From Gammaproteobacteria bacterium (lineage in GTDB: Bacteria; Pseudomonadota; Gammaproteobacteria; Francisellales; CACEW01): 5,323 nucleotides of DNA. Both the position numbers and the translations under genes were made by a program. This document shows, piece after piece, positions 1 to 5,323 of the stretch. Each line of letters begins with the position of its first letter. Position 1 is the stretch's first letter. The notes beneath the pieces were generated by a model that saw only the letters and a program-made list of their open reading frames with translations, was not told the DNA's origin and did no database searches. The DNA lies in NCBI GenBank assembly GCA_028282045.1, contig JANQIS010000168.1:1-5323 (forward strand), read 5' to 3'.

Positions 1-1
1 A

Positions 2-598
2 TCAACGTTGATTTTCTGCTGCTACACGTGAAGCTACGGCTGACTCATAACTGGCGCGGACCGATTGCACATCAGTATAAGCTTTTAAACCAACTTTAAA
101 CTGCTCTTGAGTTTGGGTCATCTGCTGTTTGAGAGACTCCTCATTTTTGATAGCGTAGCGTAGCTTGTCTTGATCTTCTAGCACCTGGAAATAGGCATTG
201 GCGACATTTTGAATCAGTGTTTGTTGTGCTTGAGCATAGGTAACGGCGGCTTGTTTAGTATTGATTTTGACTTGGCTATAGGCATACCACGCGGCCAGAT
301 TAAATACTGGTTGAGTCAGCGTGAAAGTATATTCATTAGTGTTGTAGCGTGACACACCGGTGGCTGGGCTAACACGGTTATAGGTAGTGTCAGCAGCTAA
401 GGCTAACTGGGGTAGTAATGTGCCACGTGCAATAGGATTGTTTTCTTGGGCAGCCAGGTAAGTTTCTTTGGCAGCCTTAAAAGTCATATCATTGTGTTGT
501 GCCTGTCGGTAAACTTGCAGCAGGTCTACTGCGTGGGCAGATGTCAGCAAGCTAGTTAGTGTGGCAGCAACAAGGCTAATGGTAAGTCGACGCATCAT
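2..598 (-). CDS. tolC: TolC-family outer membrane channel, N-terminal part ended by an early stop
   Basis: This is the N-terminal part of a TolC-type outer membrane efflux protein, the trimeric exit duct used by tripartite drug efflux pumps and type I secretion. Residues 1-23 form a Sec signal peptide: basic MMRR, a hydrophobic core, and an AHA cleavage site before VDLLQVYRQA, the usual mature TolC start. The rest shows the OEP-domain pattern, with PIARGTLLPQL, then TLTQPVFNLAAWYAY, then a long helical stretch rich in Q, A and E. The frame ends with TGA at 4-2 after 198 codons, whereas E. coli TolC has 493 residues. Dropping one base near position 7 reads AENQVD, which fits the TolC ARNNLDNA region, so a frameshift is likely. 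Tandem ATGs lie at 598 and 595. The Shine-Dalgarno AAGGA (602-606, minus strand) is 3 nt from the first and 6 nt from the second, so initiation at 595 is possible. The gene follows the methyltransferase gene by 8 bp, as in an operon. The family is secure; whether the product works is doubtful. Confidence 0.88.
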   Translation of the reverse strand: MMRRLTISLVAATLTSLLTSAHAVDLLQVYRQAQHNDMTFKAAKETYLAAQENNPIARGTLLPQLALAADTTYNRVSPATGVSRYNTNEYTFTLTQPVFNLAAWYAYSQVKINTKQAAVTYAQAQQTLIQNVANAYFQVLEDQDKLRYAIKNEESLKQQMTQTQEQFKVGLKAYTDVQSVRASYESAVASRVAAENQR

Positions 599-601
599 CG
601 G

Positions 602-606
602 TCCTT
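602..606 (-). promoter_or_regulatory. Ribosome binding site of tolC
   Basis: On the minus strand AAGGA directly follows the TAA stop of the upstream methyltransferase gene (609-607). It lies 3 nt before the first and 6 nt before the second of two tandem ATG codons. The spacing favours the second ATG (595-593). The arrangement also allows translational coupling to the upstream gene. Confidence 0.6.
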
Positions 607-1260
607 TTAAAAAACAAATCGTTCTGGTTGGATGGCATGTTGGAGTACGGGGGCAACGGTTTCAAAAAGCGATTGAGTCACCCATTGGTTGCGCTTGTCT
701 TGAGCCACTGTTAGCACTTCCATTGAAGGTGCATCACCTACAATCGCCATAATGCGCCCGCCTGGTTTGAGCTGTTCCTGGAAGGTTTTGGGCAAAAACG
801 GCAGACTACCGGTCAATACAATCACATCAACTAAACCGGCATCAGCATAGCCGTTGGCAGCATCACCAACATGATACTCAATATTATAAAAACCGTGTTG
901 TTGGCACTGGTGCTGTGCCAGGCCAGAGAGTTCAGGGTAGAGTTCAACCGTATGCACTTTATGTGCCAACTGAGATAACAGTGCAGTAAAATACCCACTG
1001 CCTGTGCCAACTTCCAGAATGGTCTCACTGCTTTGCAGTGCTAAACCCTGCAGCATTTTACCTTCAGTTTTGGGTGTGAGCATGCTTTGGCCAAACATTA
1101 AAGGCACTTGGATATCAGTAAAGGCCAAATCCTTATAAGGGCTGGGAACAAAGTTTTCACGTGGCGTATCGCGCATCAACTCCAGTACTGTGGTATCAGT
1201 GACTTCCCATGTGCGTACCTGTTGACTGACCATGTTGTGACGCGCCTGTTCCCAGTCCAT
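607..1260 (-). CDS. PIMT-like (PCMT family) SAM-dependent methyltransferase
   Basis: This is a 217-residue member of the protein-L-isoaspartate O-methyltransferase family, probably cytosolic. The N-terminal region has the ARHNMVSQQVRTWEV signature (about residues 6-20) and PRENFVP, both typical of the family. SAM-binding motif I is ILEVGTGSGY (81-90). An acidic motif II, HTVELYPEL, is centred on E106, and GDA at 132-134 corresponds to the later SAM-pocket loop. The C-terminus reads QPERFVF. The canonical catalytic segment GQTISQP is replaced by GQSMLTP (57-63), so the usual Ser of TIS is Leu. The protein probably belongs to the proteobacterial PCMT-like branch often found beside tolC, and isoaspartate repair should not be assumed. 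I chose ATG 1260 because GGAG lies 8 nt upstream on the minus strand. A TTG two codons earlier would sit only 2 nt from that site. tolC follows after 8 bp. The fold is certain; the substrate is unknown. Confidence 0.9.
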   Translation of the reverse strand: MDWEQARHNMVSQQVRTWEVTDTTVLELMRDTPRENFVPSPYKDLAFTDIQVPLMFGQSMLTPKTEGKMLQGLALQSSETILEVGTGSGYFTALLSQLAHKVHTVELYPELSGLAQHQCQQHGFYNIEYHVGDAANGYADAGLVDVIVLTGSLPFLPKTFQEQLKPGGRIMAIVGDAPSMEVLTVAQDKRNQWVTQSLFETVAPVLQHAIQPERFVF

Positions 1261-1268
1261 CCACAAAA

Positions 1269-1272
1269 CTCC
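1269..1272 (-). promoter_or_regulatory. Ribosome binding site that decides the methyltransferase start
   Basis: On the minus strand GGAG stands 8 nt before ATG 1260, a normal spacing, and only 2 nt before the alternative TTG at 1266. It therefore supports the shorter, 217-residue protein. It lies between two copies of TTTGTGG spaced 10 bp apart (plus strand 1261-1267 and 1271-1277). Confidence 0.6.
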
Positions 1273-1290
1273 ACAAAGTTAATGCACCGT

Positions 1291-1318
1291 ATGGTAGCAT
1301 AAAGCCATCGATTTTAAA
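1291..1318 (-). promoter_or_regulatory. Candidate sigma70 promoter for the methyltransferase-tolC unit
   Basis: On the minus strand TTTAAA (1318-1313, 4 of 6 matches to the -35 consensus) is followed after 16 bp by TACCAT (1296-1291, 4 of 6 to the -10 consensus). TGC directly before the -10 gives an extended -10 element (TGn). The predicted transcript start, near 1284, would leave a leader of about 24 nt that contains the GGAG site. This is inferred by eye from consensus only. Confidence 0.35.
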
Positions 1319-1342
1319 GAGGGTGTGAGCTGTTGTTTGATT

Positions 1343-1371
1343 TTGACTGAGTGCGTGCAAGTCGCTAGAGT
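1343..1371 (+). promoter_or_regulatory. Candidate sigma70 promoter for ctpA
   Basis: TTGACT (1343-1348, 5 of 6 matches to the -35 box) is followed after exactly 17 bp by TAGAGT (1366-1371, 4 of 6 to the -10 box). Transcription would begin near 1378, giving a leader of about 27 nt. It lies back to back with the minus-strand promoter candidate in the 144-bp divergent region. An alternative -10-like AATAAT at 1390-1395 has no -35 partner. Confidence 0.42.
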
Positions 1372-1404
1372 GAGAACAGGTAAACGTCAAATAATAGCGT
1401 ACAC

Positions 1405-2745
1405 ATGAAAAAATATAAGCCATTTATCATTCTGGCAGTCGTATTATCCATTGCTCTGACAGGGTTTGTGCAGGCACATGAACCGACCAAGCCCATTAAT
1501 AAAAAGCAGATCCAGCGTCTCGGTGTCGTGTTTGAAGCAGTACGACAACTCTATGTGGATGAGAAATCCGATAAAGGAATTGTCGAACACGCTATGGAAG
1601 GGATGTTGTCTGACTTAGACCCGCACTCAGCTTATTTAAGTGGCGATGAATTGCGTGATCTTAATGACATGACTGAAGGTGGTTTTGTTGGTATTGGTAT
1701 TGAGATTACCCTAAAACATGGCTTACTTCAGGTAGTGACGCCGCTGGATGATTCTCCGGCGAAAAAAGCGGGTATTGAGCCGGGTGACTTGATTATGCGT
1801 GTTGATGGTAAGGCGGTGCGTGGCATGAAGATCAACCAGGTGGTGAAAAGCATTCGTGGCAAACCCGGTACGAGAGTAACGCTGGCCATTATGCGCAAAG
1901 GCGTGGACCATCCGCTTACCGTGACAGTACCACGTGAAAAAATTGAGATCGATAGTGTGCGCTCTAAAGTGATTGATCAGCATTATGGCTACATTCGCAT
2001 TGCCTCTTTCCAAAGCAATACCGGCGATCAGGTGTTGGATGCGATTGATCAGTTGCAGAAAAAAGCCAACCATCATTTAGAGGGTATTATTCTTGATCTG
2101 CGTAATAACCCTGGCGGGGTAATGCAAGCGGCCGTTGCTGTGGCTGATGCCTTCTTGGATGTAAACAAAGTCGGTTATGACCATAAAGTCGTGTATACCA
2201 AGGGGCGTGTCGATGAGATGAAGTATACCGGCTATGTGGCAACCAGTGATAAAACCAATGGTATACCAATTGTGGCCATCATTAATAATGGCTCTGCTTC
2301 GGCAGCAGAAATCGTTGCTGGTGCTTTGCAAGATCATCATCGTGCCTTGATTGTTGGTGAGCGCTCGTTTGGTAAAGGTTCTGTGCAGACAGTTTATCCT
2401 TTGGGCAATGGGGATGCCATCAAGCTCACCACAGCACGTTATTACACACCCAGCGGTCGGGCAATACAGGCTCAGGGCGTGACACCTGATGTTCAGATTA
2501 AAGCCTGGAAAATCCCTGAAAATGCTAAACCGGCAGAGAGTTTTGAGATTCGCGAGGAGGGCTTGCAGTCTCATTTAGCTAAGGAACGCCAACCTGTTGA
2601 TGAGGATGATGTGGCATTAATGCAAGATATTAAAGATCAAGAGGCCAATGAAGCAAAAAAAGACTTAATTTATCGAGATTATCAATTGCATGAGGCTGTC
2701 ACTTTGCTCAAAGCCTTAAGCAAGCTCAACGCCACCAAGGCATAA
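1405..2745 (+). CDS. ctpA: Carboxy-terminal processing protease CtpA (S41 family)
   Basis: This is a periplasmic S41-family serine protease of the CtpA/Prc/D1P type, which cleaves substrates near their C-termini and in proteobacteria helps control envelope and murein-remodelling proteins. Residues 1-24 are a Sec signal peptide (MKKYK, hydrophobic core, VQA before HE). A helical N-terminal region holds MLSDLDPHSAYLS (67-79). A PDZ domain spans roughly 92-180, starting at GGFVGIGIEI. The protease core includes GIILDLRNNPGG (227-238). The catalytic Ser is probably S299 in NNGSASAAE, with Lys K324 in SFGKGSVQ exactly 25 residues later and Gln Q328 four further on. This matches the Ser-Lys-Gln spacing of CtpB-type enzymes. 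The C-terminal helical part ends in DYQLHEAVTLLKAL. At 446 residues it has normal family length and appears intact. ATG 1405 is the first start after an in-frame TAA at 1381. No clear Shine-Dalgarno precedes it. parE follows 60 bp later. Confidence 0.96.
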   Translation: MKKYKPFIILAVVLSIALTGFVQAHEPTKPINKKQIQRLGVVFEAVRQLYVDEKSDKGIVEHAMEGMLSDLDPHSAYLSGDELRDLNDMTEGGFVGIGIEITLKHGLLQVVTPLDDSPAKKAGIEPGDLIMRVDGKAVRGMKINQVVKSIRGKPGTRVTLAIMRKGVDHPLTVTVPREKIEIDSVRSKVIDQHYGYIRIASFQSNTGDQVLDAIDQLQKKANHHLEGIILDLRNNPGGVMQAAVAVADAFLDVNKVGYDHKVVYTKGRVDEMKYTGYVATSDKTNGIPIVAIINNGSASAAEIVAGALQDHHRALIVGERSFGKGSVQTVYPLGNGDAIKLTTARYYTPSGRAIQAQGVTPDVQIKAWKIPENAKPAESFEIREEGLQSHLAKERQPVDEDDVALMQDIKDQEANEAKKDLIYRDYQLHEAVTLLKALSKLNATKA

Positions 2746-2765
2746 ACACTTGTCGGCGTTTGAGC
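2724..2765 (+). other. Hairpin spanning the ctpA stop codon
   Basis: GCTCAACGCC (2724-2733) is complementary to GGCGTTTGAGC (2755-2765), giving 10 base pairs with one bulged base. An inner CAAG (2736-2739) pairs with CTTG (2749-2752) across a 9-nt loop that contains the ctpA TAA. A second 5' arm, GCTCAAAGCC (2706-2715), could pair with the same 3' arm, also with one bulge. No T-tract follows on either strand, so it is not a standard intrinsic terminator. It could affect transcript stability, processing or partial termination between ctpA and parE. The complementarity is directly visible; a function is inferred. Confidence 0.5.
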
Positions 2766-2778
2766 AACACACTACACT
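2750..2778 (+). promoter_or_regulatory. Weak candidate promoter for parE
   Basis: TTGTCG (2750-2755) and TACACT (2773-2778) each match the sigma70 boxes at 4 of 6 positions, with a 17-bp spacer. Transcription would start near 2785, about 20 nt before parE. The -35 box lies inside the 3' half of the hairpin, and an 8-bp palindrome (CACTAGTG, 2775-2782) overlaps the -10. Readthrough from ctpA is an equally good explanation for parE expression. Confidence 0.25.
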
Positions 2779-2792
2779 AGTGAGCAATTTTC

Positions 2793-2796
2793 GGGA
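2793..2796 (+). promoter_or_regulatory. Ribosome binding site of parE
   Basis: GGGA lies 9 nt before ATG 2806, 6 nt before an in-frame TTG at 2803, and 15 nt before the next ATG at 2812. The site excludes 2812. ATG 2806 is preferred over TTG 2803 because it is the stronger codon and lies within usable spacing. Confidence 0.5.
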
Positions 2797-2805
2797 AATA
2801 CATTG

Positions 2806-4695
2806 ATGAGTATGTCTCAATACACAGCCAAGGATATTGAAGTTCTCAGTGGGCTGGAGCCAGTGCAGCGTCGTCCTGGTATGTATACTGATACTGCGCG
2901 GCCTAATCACTTGGCACAGGAGGTTATTGATAACAGTGTCGACGAGGCCTTGGCAGGCCATTGTAAGGAAATCACCATCACACTTTATGAAGATAATTCG
3001 ATTGAAGTCGTTGATGATGGCCGCGGAATGCCGGTAGATGTTCATGCTGAGCATGGTGTGTGCGGTGTTGAATTGATACTCACACGTTTGCATGCGGGAG
3101 GTAAGTTCAGCAATAAGAATTATGAATTTTCCGGTGGTTTGCATGGCGTGGGTATTTCAGTGGTCAATGCCTTGTCACAGAAAGTTGAAGTCACTATCAA
3201 ACGCGGTGGCAAACAATATCAAATTGCTTTTGCTCATGGTGAAAAAACTCAAGAACTTACCGAGGTCGGTACAGTTGGGCAGCGTAATACCGGTACCAGT
3301 TTACGCTTCTGGCCTGATGCTAAGTATTTTGATAGCCCTAAGTTTGCTGTTAGCCGCCTACGTCATGCATTGCGTGCTAAAGCCGTCCTGTGTTCAGGGC
3401 TGACGATTCATTTTATCGATAAGGTGAGTAATACCCAGGACACTTGGCACTATGCCGATGGCTTGTCAGATTATTTACTCTCATCTGTGACTGGTTGGGT
3501 GTATCTGCCAGAGGTGCCTTTTGTCGGTAATTTTTCAGGTAGTAGTGAAGCGGTAGAATGGGCTGCAACCTGGTTGCCTGAAGGCGGCGAGTTGACGGCA
3601 GAAAGTTATGTGAACTTAATTCCCACCGTACAGGGCGGTACTCATGTCAACGGTTTTAGAACGGGTTTGCTCGAGGCTATGCGCGAGTTTTGTGAAATTC
3701 GTAACTTGTTGCCACGTGGCGTGAAGCTAACAGCGGATGATATTTGGGAGCGTTGCTGTTATGTGTTATCGGTCAAGATGCAAGATCCACAGTTTGCCGG
3801 TCAAACCAAAGAACGCTTGTCTTCGCGCCAATGTGCAGCTTTTGTCTGTGGTGTGGTCAAAGATGCTTTTAGTTTGTGGTTAAATCAGCATGTCAGTTTG
3901 GGTGAGACACTGGCAGAGCTGGCCATTGCCAATGCACAGCGGCGTATGCGCTCGAGCAAAAAGGTAGCGCGCAAACGTATGGTTCAAGGCCCGGCACTGC
4001 CAGGGAAGTTGGCGGACTGTGCCTCGCAGGATCTATCAATGACTGAGTTGTTTTTGGTGGAAGGGGATTCTGCCGGTGGTTCAGCCAAGCAGGCGCGTGA
4101 TAAAGAGTTTCAAGCGATCATGCCGTTGCGAGGTAAGATCCTCAATACATGGGAAGTGGACTCAGGTGAAGTGCTCGCTTCTCAAGAAGTGCACGATATT
4201 GCCGTTGCTATTGGGGTTGACCCGGGCTCTGATGATTTAAACCAGTTACGTTACGGCAAAGTCTGTATTTTGGCTGATGCTGACTCAGATGGGGCACATA
4301 TTGCTACCTTGTTATGTGCACTATTTTTACGTCATTTTCGTCCTTTAGTGGAGCAAGGACACATCTATGTTGCCATGCCACCGTTGTATCGTATCGATAT
4401 CGGCAAGGAGGTGCATTATGCCCTGGATGAGCAGGAGCGTCAGGGTATTCTTGATCGTATTGAGGCAGAAAAAAAGTCAGGTAAAGTCAATGTATTGCGT
4501 TTTAAAGGTTTAGGTGAAATGAATCCACTGCAGTTGCGTGAAACCACGATGGCGCCGGATACACGCCGCTTGGTGCAGTTAAACATTGACGATTATCAAG
4601 CCACGCAACAATCCATGGACATGATGCTTGCTAAAAAACGTGCCAGTGATCGACGTGAATGGCTTGAGCAGGAAGGAGACCTGGCAGAGTTATAG
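2806..4695 (+). CDS. parE: DNA topoisomerase IV subunit B (ParE)
   Basis: This is the ATPase subunit of topoisomerase IV, which with ParC unlinks replicated chromosomes and relaxes supercoils. At 629 residues it is almost the same length as E. coli ParE (630) and closely similar from end to end. The GHKL ATPase region holds EVIDNSVDEA (39-48, with N43 the expected Mg-ATP ligand), DDGRGMP (70-76), and the glycine-rich lid GGLHGVG (110-116). The transducer domain includes QTKERLSS, with K336 as the likely phosphate-sensing lysine. The TOPRIM domain has LVEGDSAGG (E419) and the acidic DADSD triad (D491, D493, D495) for metal binding. PLRGKILNTWEV (440-451) carries the NTWE sequence typical of ParE rather than GyrB, and the protein ends soon after LAKKR in GDLAEL. 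There is no GyrB-style TOPRIM insertion. The stop is a tandem TAG TAG. All key residues are present. parC is not adjacent within the window. Confidence 0.98.
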   Translation: MSMSQYTAKDIEVLSGLEPVQRRPGMYTDTARPNHLAQEVIDNSVDEALAGHCKEITITLYEDNSIEVVDDGRGMPVDVHAEHGVCGVELILTRLHAGGKFSNKNYEFSGGLHGVGISVVNALSQKVEVTIKRGGKQYQIAFAHGEKTQELTEVGTVGQRNTGTSLRFWPDAKYFDSPKFAVSRLRHALRAKAVLCSGLTIHFIDKVSNTQDTWHYADGLSDYLLSSVTGWVYLPEVPFVGNFSGSSEAVEWAATWLPEGGELTAESYVNLIPTVQGGTHVNGFRTGLLEAMREFCEIRNLLPRGVKLTADDIWERCCYVLSVKMQDPQFAGQTKERLSSRQCAAFVCGVVKDAFSLWLNQHVSLGETLAELAIANAQRRMRSSKKVARKRMVQGPALPGKLADCASQDLSMTELFLVEGDSAGGSAKQARDKEFQAIMPLRGKILNTWEVDSGEVLASQEVHDIAVAIGVDPGSDDLNQLRYGKVCILADADSDGAHIATLLCALFLRHFRPLVEQGHIYVAMPPLYRIDIGKEVHYALDEQERQGILDRIEAEKKSGKVNVLRFKGLGEMNPLQLRETTMAPDTRRLVQLNIDDYQATQQSMDMMLAKKRASDRREWLEQEGDLAEL

Positions 4696-4718
4696 TAGCT
4701 TGCTTTTACTCTGATTCG

Positions 4719-4749
4719 TGCCACAATATTTTTGATAGAAATAGTGGCA
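4719..4749 (+). other. Hairpin in front of the MFS gene
   Basis: TGCCAC (4719-4724) pairs with GTGGCA (4744-4749). After a 2-nt AA bulge, TATTT (4727-4731) pairs with AAATA (4739-4743), leaving a 7-nt TTGATAG loop, for 11 base pairs in all. The last base of the 3' arm is also the first base of the AGGA ribosome binding site (4749-4752). No T-tract follows, so it does not look like an intrinsic terminator for parE. A role in translation control or transcript processing is possible. The pairing is seen directly; the role is inferred. Confidence 0.5.
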
Positions 4750-4752
4750 GGA
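4749..4752 (+). promoter_or_regulatory. Ribosome binding site of the MFS gene
   Basis: AGGA lies 5 nt before ATG 4758. It overlaps the in-frame ATG at 4752, which leaves that codon without a usable upstream site, so 4758 is the better start. Confidence 0.55.
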
Positions 4753-4757
4753 TGCAC

Positions 4758-5323
4758 ATGGTATCGCGTTGTAAGCTTATCACCTTAAGCGCCTTGGGCT
4801 CGGGTTTGGAATATTATGACTTTGTTATCTATGTGATGCTCACACCCTATATCAGCCGCGTATTTTTCCCTGTTGATGACCATGCTGCCGCCGTGATTGC
4901 CACTTTGGGCATTTTTGCTGTCGGTTACGTTGCCAGACCGTTTGGCGGTATTGTATTTGGCCACTTGGGCGATCGCTATGGGCGTAAGCAAAGTTTTACG
5001 CTATCGATGATGCTAATGGCTTTTGCCACATTGATTATCGGGCTGTTACCGGGACACTTGTCCTGGGGTATCGTCAGCTCGTTATTATTGTTGGTTTGTC
5101 GTATTGTGCAAGGTGTGGCGCAGGGCGCTGAAATCCCTGGTGCAGTTACGTTTCTATTAGAGCATGCGCAGGTAGAGCGCCGTGGCCTTTGGGCGGGTTT
5201 GTTGTTTAGCGGTGTAGGGCTGGGGGCAGCTTTAGCGGCATTGATTGCCAGTATTTTGACCGGCTACCTAAATCAGTATCAGATGGACAGTTGGGGGTGG
5301 CGGGTGCCATTTTTACTCGGTGG
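4758..5323 (+). CDS. MFS transporter, MHS/ProP-like, N-terminal part
   Basis: The first 188 codons of a major facilitator superfamily porter, cut by the window's right edge; no stop is visible. It would sit in the inner membrane and probably move a small solute with protons. Helix 1 carries GSGLEYYDFVIY (15-26), the E-[WY]-Y-D-F pattern of the metabolite:H+ symporter (MHS) branch that includes ProP, KgtP and ShiA. After helix 2, RPFGGIVFGHLGDRYGRK (60-77) contains the MFS motif A loop. RIVQGVAQGAEIPGA (115-129) is the RxxQG region of helix 4, followed by FLLEHA. Helix 5 is glycine- and alanine-rich (about 144-167), and WGWRVPFLLG (179-188) leads into helix 6, as in MHS proteins. Canonical MHS members usually read GGE where this has GAEIPG, so it is a divergent subgroup. 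The gene starts 62 bp after parE on the same strand and may be cotranscribed. The family is secure; the substrate cannot be told from this part. Confidence 0.9.
   Translation, partial: MVSRCKLITLSALGSGLEYYDFVIYVMLTPYISRVFFPVDDHAAAVIATLGIFAVGYVARPFGGIVFGHLGDRYGRKQSFTLSMMLMAFATLIIGLLPGHLSWGIVSSLLLLVCRIVQGVAQGAEIPGAVTFLLEHAQVERRGLWAGLLFSGVGLGAALAALIASILTGYLNQYQMDSWGWRVPFLLG

Noticed and set aside
1261..1277. Direct repeat CCACAAA with 10-bp period in the methyltransferase leader
   Set aside because: It could be an operator half-site pair, but 7-bp repeats in a short leader are easily due to chance, and one copy lies against the start codon.
1196..1423. 75-codon minus-strand open frame over the divergent promoter region
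   Set aside because: It overlaps the methyltransferase start in another frame and the intergenic region, has no recognisable sequence, and conflicts with better-supported promoter and start signals.
1723..2076. 117-codon antisense open frame in ctpA
   Set aside because: It is opposite the CtpA PDZ domain, has no recognisable motif and no credible start site.
2077..2574. 165-codon open frame antisense to ctpA
   Set aside because: It lies wholly inside ctpA, whose frame shows a complete S41 protease with catalytic residues. The antisense translation has no family resemblance and an odd Cys/His/Thr-rich composition.
2716..3144. 142-codon antisense open frame over the ctpA end and parE start
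   Set aside because: It overlaps well-supported coding sequence of two genes and the protein is unrecognisable. It is a codon-bias shadow.
3092..3403. 103-codon plus-strand open frame inside parE in another frame
   Set aside because: parE is conserved throughout this stretch in its own frame, so this is a shadow.
4700..4727. Promoter for the MFS gene (TTGCTT, 16 bp, CACAAT)
   Set aside because: The match to consensus is poor at the -35 and the -10 lacks its leading T. It is too weak to list as a feature.
4696..4757. Intrinsic terminator for parE
   Set aside because: The hairpin here has an AT-rich upper stem and no T-run after it, so the intrinsic terminator pattern is not met.
4969..4976. 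GCGATCGC octamer, resembling the HIP1 repeat of cyanobacteria
   Set aside because: A single copy, fully explained by coding for Gly-Asp-Arg in the conserved MFS loop. No other copies were noticed.
4785..4991. 68-codon antisense open frame in the MFS gene
   Set aside because: The sense frame carries clear MFS motifs (EYYDF, the GHLGDRYGRK loop), and the antisense product is unrecognisable.

Overview
The window looks like ordinary chromosomal DNA from a gammaproteobacterium. The DNA topoisomerase IV subunit B is of the long, E. coli-like ParE type. A TolC-type outer membrane channel and a periplasmic CtpA protease show a Gram-negative envelope. Base composition looks to be in the mid to high 40s % GC, judged by eye. 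The MFS porter (MHS/ProP type with a QGAEIPGA motif) recalls Legionella/Coxiella-like gammaproteobacteria, but that placement is a guess.

Layout. On the minus strand, positions 1260 down to 2 hold a two-gene unit: a PIMT-like (protein-L-isoaspartate methyltransferase family) methyltransferase, then a tolC-like gene 8 bp downstream. The tolC frame meets a TGA stop at 4-2 after 198 codons. That is about 40 % of a normal TolC, so the gene is frameshifted, truncated, or affected by a sequence error. A 144-bp divergent intergenic region (1261-1404) separates this unit from the plus-strand genes. Those are ctpA (1405-2745), parE (2806-4695) and the first 188 codons of an MFS transporter that runs off the right edge (4758-5323).

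How the genes relate. The methyltransferase and tolC are almost certainly cotranscribed; TolC is the outer membrane exit duct of tripartite efflux and type I secretion systems. CtpA trims periplasmic proteins, including envelope and murein-remodelling factors. ParE pairs with ParC, which is not in the window, to decatenate daughter chromosomes. The MFS protein is an inner-membrane, probably proton-coupled, solute porter. The three plus-strand genes are tightly spaced (60 and 62 bp) and no convincing intrinsic terminator lies between them, so readthrough is likely. Each gap holds a clear inverted repeat without a following T-tract: one spans the ctpA stop codon, and the other ends against the MFS ribosome binding site.

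I see no RNA genes, CRISPR array, insertion sequence, phage gene or defence system. The points most worth a second look are the broken tolC frame, the altered active-site motif of the methyltransferase, and the two intergenic hairpins.
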